A model generated the notes under the pieces. That model had not been told where the DNA came from and did no database searches. It saw nothing but the letters and a program-made list of their open reading frames with translations. Below are positions 52,381 to 60,854 of a stretch of DNA of 64,000 nt, one piece after another. The number at the start of each line of letters is the position of its first letter. Position 1 is the first letter of the stretch. Origin of the DNA: Anaerolineae bacterium (GTDB lineage Bacteria; Chloroflexota; Anaerolineae; Aggregatilineales; UBA2796). Where the stretch lies: positions 124,001 to 188,000 of the forward strand of contig JAHBVJ010000001.1 of NCBI GenBank assembly GCA_019637615.1. The letters run 5' to 3'. A program made the translations under genes and the position numbers.

Positions 52381-53154
52381 TCAGGTGATGGCGCTCTGAT
52401 CGAGATAGTACGGATTATGCGGTACGGCTGCCATCGCCGCGCCGACGATGCCCGCCTCGTTACCTAGCTCCGCCGGGACAACCCGCGCCTTCACCTCAAG
52501 ATAGGGACTGAAGCGGTCAAAGTGCTTGGAGACGCCGCCCCCAATGATGAACATATCAGGCCAGAACAACTTCTCCATCTTGACGAGGTACTCGTTGACG
52601 CGCTTGGCCCATTTATCCCATGAGAGGTCTTTTTCCAGCCGCGTGCGTTCGGATGCGCGCGCTTCGGCGTCTTTGCCGCGAATCTCGATGTGACCGAGTT
52701 CGGTATTGGGCACGAGTTTGCCATCGAGAAACATCGCCGTGCCGATGCCCGTACCGATGGTGATCATGAAGATCAGACCGAGGGTGTGATGCCGCCCTGC
52801 GCCGAAGACGAGTTCCGCGATGCCTGCCGCGTCGGCATCGTTGAGCAGAGTAACCTTGCAGTTCGTCTTGGCCTCAAAGAGCACCTTGCCGTCGGTATCG
52901 ATCCACGATGGATCGACGTTGGCAGCGGTGCGCATCTTGGTTCCACGCGCAATCGCGGCGGGGAAGCCGACTCCGATGCGCTCTTTCCAATCGAAATGAC
53001 GCGCTACTTCGGCTACCGCATTGCCGACATTTTCGGGATCAGCGGGCTGCGGCGTGAGCACGCGGAAGCGCTCTTGTAACAACTCGCCCTTGTCCGTATC
53101 CACGGGTGCGCCTTTAATGCCCGTGCCGCCGACATCGATACCTAAAAGAATCAT
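52381..53154 (-). CDS. ppgK: Polyphosphate glucokinase (ROK-family)
   Basis: The enzyme phosphorylates glucose using polyphosphate (and possibly ATP). The 257 residues show the phosphate loop [12 protein letters not shown], the substrate region GVGFPAAIA, the catalytic Asp in [12 protein letters not shown] and the [12 protein letters not shown] loop; [11 protein letters not shown] is near the C-terminus. The absence of a strong ATP-specific domain and the overall match favour polyphosphate glucokinase; a general ROK glucokinase is the alternative. It is convergent with tpiA and followed upstream by GH4 on the same strand. Confidence 0.9.
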   Translation of the reverse strand: MILLGIDVGGTGIKGAPVDTDKGELLQERFRVLTPQPADPENVGNAVAEVARHFDWKERIGVGFPAAIARGTKMRTAANVDPSWIDTDGKVLFEAKTNCKVTLLNDADAAGIAELVFGAGRHHTLGLIFMITIGTGIGTAMFLDGKLVPNTELGHIEIRGKDAEARASERTRLEKDLSWDKWAKRVNEYLVKMEKLFWPDMFIIGGGVSKHFDRFSPYLEVKARVVPAELGNEAGIVGAAMAAVPHNPYYLDQSAIT

Positions 53155-53204
53155 GGTAATCCGCCATTCTGAAGTAAAAGGCTCTAGTTAATGCCTATTA
53201 TAGC

Positions 53205-54458
53205 TTACACAGCGGCTTGCGCGGGCGACCAGACCTGTTTAAGCAGCGCGCGTGCCATCGTCAGGTTGGGGATCAGCGGGTTCATGAGCAGCGCCCGCAG
53301 TGCTTTGGCGTCAGAGTGCTCCAAGACGGCTTCCACCAGCAGTTGTTCATATGCACAGTTCAATTCGATGCGCGCCCGCAGTTCGCCAGACAGCGAGGCG
53401 GCGGAGGCCAGCGCGAGGGGACGGATTTGCCCCGCATCGAGCAGGCAGGGCGTCTCGATGATGGCATCGGCGGGGAGCCACGGCAGCGCTTGACGATTTT
53501 CGACGTTGACGATGTAGGTGGCGGTATGGCGCTCAATCAAGGCCATCAGCACGGGAGCGATGACGAAATCGTACCAGTTGGCGTTACGTCTGCTCAGGCC
53601 AGCGGGACGGCCTTGCGCGGTGGCATATTCCGCCAGCAGTTCGGTCTCTAGCTCCATCAACTGCTTGGCGCGGCTCTGCGTGAGCTGGCGCTGACGTTCC
53701 AACATGCGATCCGGCTGCACGAAATAGCGGAAGTAAGGCGTCGGCAAGGCTCCGAGCGCACGCACTAGATCGACATCGAGATCGAGGTTGGTGATGTGCT
53801 CCAGCCGCGCCATGAGCTGGTCGGTGACCTCTTGCCCCGCGTGGACGATGCGGGTGATGAAGCCGAAGTGATGCATCCCGACATAATCGACGCTGAGTTC
53901 CGCGACGGGCACTTCCAGCGCTTGGCTGATCTGGCGCAGCATGTTGACGGGCATATCGCAGAGACCGATGACCCGTAACGAGGTGGCACGGGCGACGGCA
54001 TACTGAATGACGCTGGCGGGGTTGCTGAACGACAGCACGAGCGCTGTTGGCGCGTGCCGTTCGACCTGCCGCATCAGATCAAGCACGGCGGGGATGGTGC
54101 GGACGGCGTTGGCAAAACCGCCGGGGCCGATGGTCTCTTCCCCCGGCAGCCCATAGGCGTGAGGGAATGACTCGTCATGGGCACGCGCTTCCAGACCGCC
54201 GATGCGCACTTGATTGATCACGTAGTCCGCGCCATCCAATGCTTCCGCAAGATCGGTTGTAGCGGAGACGGTCAGCCATCCGCCCGGCTGCGCCATCAGC
54301 GCCGCGACACGCGCCACAGGGCCGAGCTTGTACATGGTGCGCCCGTGCAGCGAGATATGGATGGGCACAGAGCCGGGATGCTGCGCGTACTTGTGTAAGG
54401 CGTCGATGAGTTCGGGCGTGCCGATGGCACTGCCGCCGAGGATCGCGATCTTGGTCAT
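53205..54458 (-). CDS. Family 4 glycosidase-like protein
   Basis: The 417-residue protein looks like a GH4 NAD- and manganese-dependent glycosidase: IAILGGSAIGTPELIDALH (Rossmann), then YVINQVRIGGLEARAHDES, GEETIGPGGFANAVRTIPAV and LVLSFSNPASVIQYAV. The metal Cys region reads GLCDMPVNM, where usual members have GLCNxP, and the second metal motif reads GMHHFGF versus LNHLGW. So the metal site is close but not standard. A sugar-phosphate substrate (6-phospho-beta-glucoside type) fits the family but is not proven. It sits next to polyphosphate glucokinase on the same strand, suggesting shared sugar use. Confidence 0.85.
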   Translation of the reverse strand: MTKIAILGGSAIGTPELIDALHKYAQHPGSVPIHISLHGRTMYKLGPVARVAALMAQPGGWLTVSATTDLAEALDGADYVINQVRIGGLEARAHDESFPHAYGLPGEETIGPGGFANAVRTIPAVLDLMRQVERHAPTALVLSFSNPASVIQYAVARATSLRVIGLCDMPVNMLRQISQALEVPVAELSVDYVGMHHFGFITRIVHAGQEVTDQLMARLEHITNLDLDVDLVRALGALPTPYFRYFVQPDRMLERQRQLTQSRAKQLMELETELLAEYATAQGRPAGLSRRNANWYDFVIAPVLMALIERHTATYIVNVENRQALPWLPADAIIETPCLLDAGQIRPLALASAASLSGELRARIELNCAYEQLLVEAVLEHSDAKALRALLMNPLIPNLTMARALLKQVWSPAQAAV

Positions 54459-54556
54459 GGTGATATGCTCCTTGCGCGAATTGTACCTGATGGGTCGATT
54501 CGTGGGTGCAGTAAGATTTGCACGAAAATTCTATTACAAGAGTTTAGAGAAAGTAG

Positions 54557-54719
54557 AATCAGATCATTCAAATGATCGAATCGATCATTTGACACGGAGG
54601 ATTCAGATCATTTGAATCAGGTCAGGAGAGGTCAAATGATCGCAAAATGATCTGATTCGTCTGCTTAATTCAGATCATTTCTGCTAGGATTCCGAGAGAA
54701 ATCCCGATTCAGATCATTT
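54557..54719. repeat. GATCATTT repeat array
   Basis: attcagatcattt occurs three times in direct orientation (54601-54613, 54668-54680, 54707-54719). Related inverted copies lie at 54557-54568 and 54645-54658. In all eight GATC sites occur in about 155 bp. The array lies in a divergent promoter region and shares the GATCATT core with the array at 24.1 kb. Confidence 0.75.
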
Positions 54720-54874
54720 ACTGTCGAACAGCCGTGCTAATCGACGGCTTATTCATAGGCAGCACACCCGATAATGCATTTTAGCAGAACGCTTAGCGTT
54801 GTCAAGTTATAAGTTCTAAACCTTTGATGGATTTACGGGGTAGTAAAGTTGAAACTTTTTGGTATCAAGTGACG

Positions 54875-54899
54875 TATATCACGGTATATTTGTGATATA
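54875..54899. promoter_or_regulatory. Second inverted repeat before the DoxX-like gene
   Basis: tatatcac (54875-54882) and gtgatata (54892-54899) form a perfect 8-bp pair with a 9-nt centre, overlapping the CRP/FNR-type palindrome. Confidence 0.45.
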
Positions 54900-54906
54900 T
54901 TTCACA
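54891..54906 (+). promoter_or_regulatory. Perfect CRP/FNR-family binding site
   Basis: TGTGA-N6-TCACA matches the E. coli CRP half-site consensus exactly, centred 40 bp before the ATG of the DoxX-like gene. An -10 like tatacg (54912) lies just downstream, so the site would overlap the promoter core, which suggests repression if so used. Confidence 0.6.
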
Positions 54907-54938
54907 CAAAATATACGTTGTAGTTAGGGAGAGACGTC

Positions 54939-55472
54939 ATGCAGAATTTCATGGGATGGTTCAACCGTGTTGATGTCCAGATCACGACGTGGATGGCAAA
55001 GTACGGCGTTCGATTACTGAGCATCGCGTTGGGCATCGTGTTTTTCTGGTTCGGCGTGTTGAAGTTCTTTCCGGGACTCAGCCCTGCCGAGATGTTAGCG
55101 GCGCGTACCATCGAAACGATGACATTCGGGGTGATCAAGCCGAACTTGGCGCTACCGATTCTCGCGACATGGGAAACGCTGATCGGGCTGGGGCTGCTGA
55201 CAGGGCAGTATATGCGTGTGACGCTGCTGTTGTTGTTCGCGCAGATGTTGGGCACGATCACACCGTTGTTTTTCTTCCCGCTGGAGACATTCGTACGCGT
55301 GCCTTACGCGCCAACACTGGAAGGGCAGTACATCATCAAGAATCTGGTGCTGGTAGCGGCGGGATTGGTGATCGGCGCGACGGTGCGCGGCGGGGCGGTG
55401 GTGGCTGATCCTGACGCGGCGCAGACTGCCAAGCGGCAAGAAGCAGTCAAGTTACAGGCGATGCAGAAATGA
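54939..55472 (+). CDS. DoxX-like membrane protein
   Basis: The 177-residue protein has four membrane helices (about 22-42, 72-90, 97-117 and 132-152) in the DoxX/MauE pattern: LGIVFFWFGVLKFFPGLSP, then ILATWETLIGLGLLTGQYM and the late GQYIIKNLVLVAAGLVIG, typical of the DUF417/DoxX group. Proposed roles for relatives involve thiol-redox or respiratory processes. AGGGAGAG lies before the ATG. It is alone, divergent from GH4, with a CRP/FNR-type site ahead. Confidence 0.85.
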   Translation: MQNFMGWFNRVDVQITTWMAKYGVRLLSIALGIVFFWFGVLKFFPGLSPAEMLAARTIETMTFGVIKPNLALPILATWETLIGLGLLTGQYMRVTLLLLFAQMLGTITPLFFFPLETFVRVPYAPTLEGQYIIKNLVLVAAGLVIGATVRGGAVVADPDAAQTAKRQEAVKLQAMQK

Positions 55473-55558
55473 GTCTAATGGGCTTCCATAGCTGACGGTT
55501 GCCTGACGAGCAGCCATGAATACTCGTCGGTTTGGTGGCGGCGTGCTATAGTGGCGGG

Positions 55559-56869
55559 ATGACATCTACCACTTTGCACCGTCGCCATCTGTTAGACGCG
55601 CTGTTCATCGGGCTGCTCGGTTTGTACATCCTCGCGGGCGTGCTGGCTGTGCCACTGCATGGCGACGAATCTACCATCATTTTCATGAGTCGCGACGTAG
55701 AAGCACTGCGCCCTGACCAGATCGCAACGCTGTTTTTCCACGATCCGCCGCGTGTTGACCCCGCTGTGCAAGAATTACGCTTGCTGAATGGCAGCATCAC
55801 GTTCTTCGGCATGGGAGCACTGTGGAAGCTGGCAGGATTTCAGGCCGCTGATGTGAATGAGCAGTGGGATTGGGGGGCGGATTACGCCTATAACCAAACG
55901 ACCGGGCATATCCCCTCGGCAAGGCTGTTATTCGTGGCGCGGCTGTGGTCGGCATTTTGTACGCTGTTGAGCACGGCGATCTTGTTCGCCATTGCGAAGC
56001 GCTTGATGCCGCGTATGGGAGCGTGGATCGCGGCGTTGGCCTATGTGCTGTTGCCCGCGTTGCTGTTGAATGGACGACGCGCCAGCTTCGAAGGCAGCGT
56101 TCAGATTACCCTGATGCTCCTGTTATGGTCGGCGGTTGTGCTGACGCAGCGCATCGCGGCGGGGCGAGATAAGGCGATCCATTGGCTGCTGGTGGGATTG
56201 GCGGCGGGGGCGAGCGCGGCGGCGAAACACAATTCGCTGCTCGTCATCCTGCCGGTGGTGGGAATCGTGATTATCTATGATCTCGTCCGGCAGCGGGATT
56301 GGGCGCGAAGTATAGGTCGTGCGGCATTGACCGCGCTGGCGACGGTGGCGATCTTCCTAGCGCTAAGTCCGGCATGGTGGAGCGCTGATCCGCATATCCC
56401 TAGCACCGTCGTGCAACTGCGCTTTGACCTCATGCGGAATCAGTCCAACACATTCGGGGGATTCGCGGACTTCGGGCAGCGCTTGAACGCGGCGCTGACA
56501 GCGGTAATTGCACCTCCGCAGTATTACGAGGTCAACGCGGGATGGCCTGAATGGTTAGCGGAGTCGATCCGGCAGTACGAAGTGCAGCCATTTTTGTTGA
56601 TCCCGCTGCGGGGCATCCCACTGCCACCGATCTCGTTGATCGTGGTTGCGCTTGGTGTGCTGGCACTGCCGCGCACCGCCGCTGCGATGTTGATCCGCGT
56701 GAGCGCCGTGAGCACACTGCTGTCGCTGCTGCTGCTGAATCCGCTCCCGTGGCAGCGGTACTATTTGCCATTAGCGCCGTTTTATGCGCTGTTGTATGGC
56801 GCGGGAATCACTTACCTCGCGATGGTAGCACGACGATGGATCGAGGCTAGACGTGTCCGAGCAGCGTAA
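55559..56869 (+). CDS. GT39-type glycosyltransferase, first copy
   Basis: The 436-residue protein has about ten membrane helices and the GT-C motif HGDESTIIFMSRDVEAL in the first extracytoplasmic loop, whose Asp is the proposed catalytic base. It resembles ArnT/PMT-like lipid-linked sugar transferases that act outside the membrane. The loop between about 45 and 130 contains HDPPRVDPAVQELRLLN. I start at 55559 (MTSTTLHRRHLL); the binding site is weak. It overlaps the next gene by 17 nt and looks like its duplicate. Confidence 0.88.
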   Translation: MTSTTLHRRHLLDALFIGLLGLYILAGVLAVPLHGDESTIIFMSRDVEALRPDQIATLFFHDPPRVDPAVQELRLLNGSITFFGMGALWKLAGFQAADVNEQWDWGADYAYNQTTGHIPSARLLFVARLWSAFCTLLSTAILFAIAKRLMPRMGAWIAALAYVLLPALLLNGRRASFEGSVQITLMLLLWSAVVLTQRIAAGRDKAIHWLLVGLAAGASAAAKHNSLLVILPVVGIVIIYDLVRQRDWARSIGRAALTALATVAIFLALSPAWWSADPHIPSTVVQLRFDLMRNQSNTFGGFADFGQRLNAALTAVIAPPQYYEVNAGWPEWLAESIRQYEVQPFLLIPLRGIPLPPISLIVVALGVLALPRTAAAMLIRVSAVSTLLSLLLLNPLPWQRYYLPLAPFYALLYGAGITYLAMVARRWIEARRVRAA

Positions 56870-58178
56870 ACGGGTGGCGGATGTCGGGTTTCTGGTGGCG
56901 TTGATGCTGTTCATCGTGGCGGGGATCATGCTTGTCCCTCCGCACGGCGATGAATATATGCAGATGTCGATGGCGCGCGATGTATTTTATGAGGCGCAGG
57001 GCGAATGGGCGCGTTTGGCGTATGTGCCGCCCGTCCAGCCTGATACCGAGCCATATTTGCGGCTGTTGAACGGCACCCTGAACAAAACCTTAATCGGGTT
57101 GACGTGGTTGGTGACGGGGCGCACGGAACAAGATCTGCCGGGGATTTATGCGTGGGGCGAGTCGCAAGAATGGAACATCGCTCAAGGCAACGTACCGAGT
57201 GATGAGGCGTTGGCATTGGCGCGCTGGTCATCGGCGCTGCTGACGGCGCTCGGCGTGATCCCGATATTCGTGATCGGCTGGCATGTGCGCTTGCGCTCGG
57301 TGGCGTATCCGGCGGCGCTGCTGTATGCGCTGCATCCGGTCGTGCTGATCAACGGACGCCGCGCCATGATGGAAGGCAGTTTGATGTTATTCTCGCTGCT
57401 GACCGTCGCATGGGCGGTGGAGATGATCGTCACCGAGCATTCAGCGGCGGCAACGGGCTGGATGCGACGGTTATCGCCGCTGGCGCGTTATGTCGGACTC
57501 GGTGTGTGCGGCGGACTCGTTTTGAGCGCCAAATACACCGGAATCGCCATTGTGGCGACGGCGCTGCTGGCGGTGATGATCACGAGTCTGGCGCGGCGGC
57601 GAACATGGCGGGCGGTGTTATACGCGCTATTGGCTGGGACGATTACTGTTGTCATCTGGTTCGCACTGAATCCGATATTCTGGAACGATCCAGTCGGGGC
57701 GCTGCGGGCATCGGTGGAAGCGCGGGTGGACCTGCTGAACCGCCAGAGCACCGATCCGCTGCTGGCGTATAAGACGACGGGTGAACGATTCTCGGCGCTC
57801 CTTACGCAGCCATTCCTCAGCCCGCCGCAGTATTATGAAGCGCCAACATGGGCGGGGGTGATCGAAGCGCCTATTGCCGCTTACGAAAACTCGGCACTGC
57901 GCGGCTGGGCATGGACGCCGCTGATCGGCGTGGTGTTGACGGCGTTGATGCTGTACGGGCTGCTGCGGCTGGTGATCGAGGTGTGGCGGCGGAATCTGGT
58001 GGCGGTGGCGATCTTGATGTGGTTGGCGGTGATGCTGATCACATCGATGAGCAGTCCTTTGAACTGGCAGCGCTACTATTTGCCGTTGATCCTCGTGGGC
58101 GTGGTGCTGGCGGCGACGGGCATCGGGTATCTGGTGGTGTGGCGGCTGCCGACGACAGAACGTCAACCGACAGCCTGA
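56853..58178 (+). CDS. GT39-type glycosyltransferase, second copy
   Basis: The 441-residue multi-pass membrane protein is a close relative of the gene before it: PPHGDEYMQMSMARDVF carries the catalytic-type Asp-Glu, and LSPPQYYEAPTWAGVI and SSPLNWQRYYLPLILVG match the first copy's PPQYYEVNAGWPEW and NPLPWQRYYLPLAPF. It starts at GTG overlapping the first copy's end by 17 nt, so both are translated together. The lipid donor and acceptor are unknown. Confidence 0.88.
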   Translation: MSEQRKRVADVGFLVALMLFIVAGIMLVPPHGDEYMQMSMARDVFYEAQGEWARLAYVPPVQPDTEPYLRLLNGTLNKTLIGLTWLVTGRTEQDLPGIYAWGESQEWNIAQGNVPSDEALALARWSSALLTALGVIPIFVIGWHVRLRSVAYPAALLYALHPVVLINGRRAMMEGSLMLFSLLTVAWAVEMIVTEHSAAATGWMRRLSPLARYVGLGVCGGLVLSAKYTGIAIVATALLAVMITSLARRRTWRAVLYALLAGTITVVIWFALNPIFWNDPVGALRASVEARVDLLNRQSTDPLLAYKTTGERFSALLTQPFLSPPQYYEAPTWAGVIEAPIAAYENSALRGWAWTPLIGVVLTALMLYGLLRLVIEVWRRNLVAVAILMWLAVMLITSMSSPLNWQRYYLPLILVGVVLAATGIGYLVVWRLPTTERQPTA

Positions 58179-58182
58179 ACGA

Positions 58183-58518
58183 TCATTCCTGTTTCCAGAT
58201 TTCCGCCAAGGCCGCATTGATGATCACGACGACGGCGAAGATCACCGCGAGGGTGGTTTGTCCGGCGTTGGCGAGGGCTAAGGCCGTCACGCCGAACACG
58301 AGCAGTTTGACGATCTGGAGCCACGGACGGCGTAACCGGCGGCTGGACTTCGGCGCAAGCCACATCCCCCAGACGACGATCAAAAGGATAGGCGCACCCA
58401 AGCCCAAGATGAACTTGAGCAGCGTGTTATCCGACGCTTGGAAGCCCCAATAGCCGAGCGCGACCAGCGCCACTAATTCAAGCAGGAAACTCAGCGCTAA
58501 ATTTGCCGATGGAAGCAT
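58183..58518 (-). CDS. DUF2568-like small membrane protein
   Basis: The 111-residue protein has four short membrane helices and matches the YrdB/DUF2568 pattern: LALSFLLELVALVALGYWGF, then ILLIVVWGMWLAPKSSRRL and the late FGVTALALANAGQ. Function unknown. It is convergent with the GT39 pair and lies 21 nt downstream of the NUDIX-TrpC gene on the same strand. Confidence 0.8.
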   Translation of the reverse strand: MLPSANLALSFLLELVALVALGYWGFQASDNTLLKFILGLGAPILLIVVWGMWLAPKSSRRLRRPWLQIVKLLVFGVTALALANAGQTTLAVIFAVVVIINAALAEIWKQE

Positions 58519-58539
58519 GATTCACCGCAATTCGTGATG

Positions 58540-59862
58540 TCAACCGGATAGACGGCGGCGCGGGACGCTGCTCAATAGGCGCACCTGCTCGCCGATGTCG
58601 CCCGCTTTGACGATGCTCTCGCCCACCAAAACTGCGTGCGCTCCAGCGGCAGCAACCATTTCGACATCATTGACCGTGAAGATGCCGCTTTCCGCGACCA
58701 AGGTGATCTCCGGCGGTACCATCGAGGCGAGACGCGTGGTGACGTTGAGATCGACGTTGAAGGTGTGGAGATCGCGGTTGTTGATCCCGATCAATTTGGG
58801 CGCGAGTTTGAGCGCACGTTCCATCTCGGCTTCGGTATGCACTTCGATCAGCGCCGATAAATTGTAAGTGGTGGCGACTTGATACAGATCGCGCAGGCGT
58901 GCATCATCCAGAATGGCGACAATGAGCAGGATGGCGTCCGCGTTGGCTTTATAGCCTTCCACGATCTGGCGTTCGTCAATGATGAAGTCTTTGCGCAGCG
59001 TAGGCACTTCGACGTTCTCGCGCACCTTGCGGAGATCGTCTAAGCTGCCTTGAAAAAAGTCGTGATCCGTTAGGATGGAAATCGCAGACGCACCGCTGCC
59101 TGCATAAGTGATGCCGAGCATGATCGGGTTGAAATCTTCGATCAGGATGCCTTTGGACGGCGAGGCATGTTTGATCTCCGCGATCAGGGCGATCTGTTCC
59201 CGACGCAAGGCCGCTGCGAAATCGCGCACGGGACTGCCGCGCCGTGGTCTTCCGAAGGGGGAAAGCGGCGGCAGCAGCGCCACTTCTTCGAGCTTGCGCG
59301 CCACGATCTTATCGAGGATGGTATTGGTTTGCTGGATGCCTTTTGCCGTACTCGAAAACGGGTTGGGCGCGGATGGTGGTCGGCTGCCAAAGGAACTGGA
59401 CGAACTTGGCTTAGAAGGCATTCTCCCTCCAAAAAGACCCGCAAAATTCGGACGGTTCAGACTTTTATCTACCGCGTTGCGTGGATAATACTGCACATAT
59501 TTCAAGTCATCACGGGTAAACCACTGTGCCATCTTCTTGCCGAATTCGGGATGATTCTCCGGCTCTAGTTGCCCGCCAACGACAGTGCCTCGATAGGTAT
59601 GCGTGATGCTGTGCCACGGCGTTTGCGGGTCGATCAGTTCGTAAATATCGACCAGCTCATGGACTTGGCATTGTAGACCTGTTTCTTCTTGCACTTCACG
59701 CGCGGCGGCGGCGGTGAGCGTTTCGCCAAACTCTACCTGCCCGCCGGGGATGTACCAGATGATGCTCCCGTCGGCTTTGATGTGTGGCACCAGCAGAATT
59801 GATTCATTCTGGACAATGGCAAGCCCCGCCCTGATTCGGATATGCGGATTCGGATTCGACAT
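58540..59862 (-). CDS. trpC: NUDIX-TrpC fusion: NUDIX hydrolase plus indole-3-glycerol phosphate synthase
   Basis: The 440-residue protein is one continuous frame. Residues 1-140 form a NUDIX domain with a full box, GQVEFGETLTAAAAREVQEE followed by TGL. A Ser/Pro linker (about 148-175) follows, then indole-3-glycerol phosphate synthase (about 180-435): LIAEIKHASPSKGIL, ISILTDHDFFQGSLDDL, LRKDFIIDERQIVE, IEVHTEAEME, IGINNRDLHTF and LVAESGI, the key TrpC blocks. TrpC makes indole-3-glycerol phosphate in tryptophan synthesis. An in-frame ATG at 59421 (residue 148) follows GGAGGGAG, so TrpC may also be made alone. No other trp genes are nearby. The role of the NUDIX part is unknown. Confidence 0.93.
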   Translation of the reverse strand: MSNPNPHIRIRAGLAIVQNESILLVPHIKADGSIIWYIPGGQVEFGETLTAAAAREVQEETGLQCQVHELVDIYELIDPQTPWHSITHTYRGTVVGGQLEPENHPEFGKKMAQWFTRDDLKYVQYYPRNAVDKSLNRPNFAGLFGGRMPSKPSSSSSFGSRPPSAPNPFSSTAKGIQQTNTILDKIVARKLEEVALLPPLSPFGRPRRGSPVRDFAAALRREQIALIAEIKHASPSKGILIEDFNPIMLGITYAGSGASAISILTDHDFFQGSLDDLRKVRENVEVPTLRKDFIIDERQIVEGYKANADAILLIVAILDDARLRDLYQVATTYNLSALIEVHTEAEMERALKLAPKLIGINNRDLHTFNVDLNVTTRLASMVPPEITLVAESGIFTVNDVEMVAAAGAHAVLVGESIVKAGDIGEQVRLLSSVPRRRLSG

Positions 59863-60139
59863 TAGTTCATCTCTTTGTGTTCATGAATAACCTAGCAAGC
59901 AGGTTACGTGCGGCGCTTGTATGGATAATTTTGCCCTTGAAATCTGAGATCAACAAGGCTTATTTGGTTGATTAGTGCCAATCGTCACTCTGCATTGATC
60001 ACCAGCATCATTCTACATTGATTCGAGAGCAGATGTGCGCCCTATCAAATTACCGTCCGAGGCGCAACATGATGCCGTATATTGTTGGCTTTCCGTCGCA
60101 CAAATCTTTAAAATCGCTGCTAGAAGGGATTGGAAAATC

Positions 60140-60805
60140 TTGAGCGACACATACGAACTACCATTATTCCCCTTACAGACTGTGCTGTTCCCCGGAATGC
60201 CACTCCCACTCCATATTTTTGAGCCGCGCTATAAGCAGATGATCGGGGAGTGCGTCCAACAATCGCGTCCATTTGGCGTGGTGCTGATCGAAGCGGGCAG
60301 CGAGGTCGGCGGTGGGGCGACCATCCACAAGGTGGGTACGAGCGCCAGCATCGTCCAGATGCGTCCGCTCGAAAATGGCGAAATGGACATCTTGAGCACA
60401 GGACAGTCCCGCTTCATCATCGAAGGTACACATACAGAGAAGTCGTATTTGACGGGCATCGTGCGCGATTATCCTTTAGCGGATACGGATGACGAGACGA
60501 TCAAACCGTTGGCGGTGTTGATTTCGAGCATGGTCAAGCAGTATCTCGAAATATTCGCCACGCTCGGTGAGGTCGATGTCAAGCTGGATACCCTGCCGGA
60601 AGACCCGCAAGCCCTAGCATATCTGACGGCGGTGGTGCTGCATATGCCGATGCAAGACAAACAAAAACTGTTGAATATGGCATCGCTGCCAAGCCTGCTG
60701 CGGCGCGAACAGCGGCTGTTGAACCGCGAAGCCCAAATTCTTAAAGCATTGATCACGCACGGGATTCGATCACGCGATGATACTTCGCCGTTTTCGATGA
60801 ACTAG
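60140..60805 (+). CDS. LON substrate-binding-domain protein
   Basis: The 221-residue protein consists mostly of a Lon N-domain (YELPLFPLQTVLFPGMPLPL, then LHIFEPRYKQMIGECV, IHKVGTSASIVQM and GQSRFIIEG), with a helical C-terminal part (about 125-215). It has no ATPase or protease domain, a known stand-alone type whose function is unclear. I start at TTG 60140 (MSDTYELPLFPLQ), where AAGGG lies upstream at a somewhat long spacing; a GTG at 60035 is possible but its extra 35 residues look unlike the family. Confidence 0.85.
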   Translation: MSDTYELPLFPLQTVLFPGMPLPLHIFEPRYKQMIGECVQQSRPFGVVLIEAGSEVGGGATIHKVGTSASIVQMRPLENGEMDILSTGQSRFIIEGTHTEKSYLTGIVRDYPLADTDDETIKPLAVLISSMVKQYLEIFATLGEVDVKLDTLPEDPQALAYLTAVVLHMPMQDKQKLLNMASLPSLLRREQRLLNREAQILKALITHGIRSRDDTSPFSMN

Positions 60806-60854
60806 GGCTATCATTATGCAGCATATGCTAAGTTGAGAGAATGTCGCTCCCGTC

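Larger units (their letters stand above)
54459..54938. other. 480-bp divergent intergenic region
   Basis: It separates the GH4 gene (-) from the DoxX-like gene (+). It holds the GATC repeat array (54557-54719) and the CRP/FNR-type palindrome (54891-54906). Positions 54730-54870 are AT-rich and look promoter-like but I could not assign clear -10/-35 boxes. Confidence 0.5.

Noticed and set aside
54557..54719. CRISPR or tRNA-like element
   Set aside because: Repeats of 13 bp with irregular gaps do not fit either; they look like protein-binding sites.
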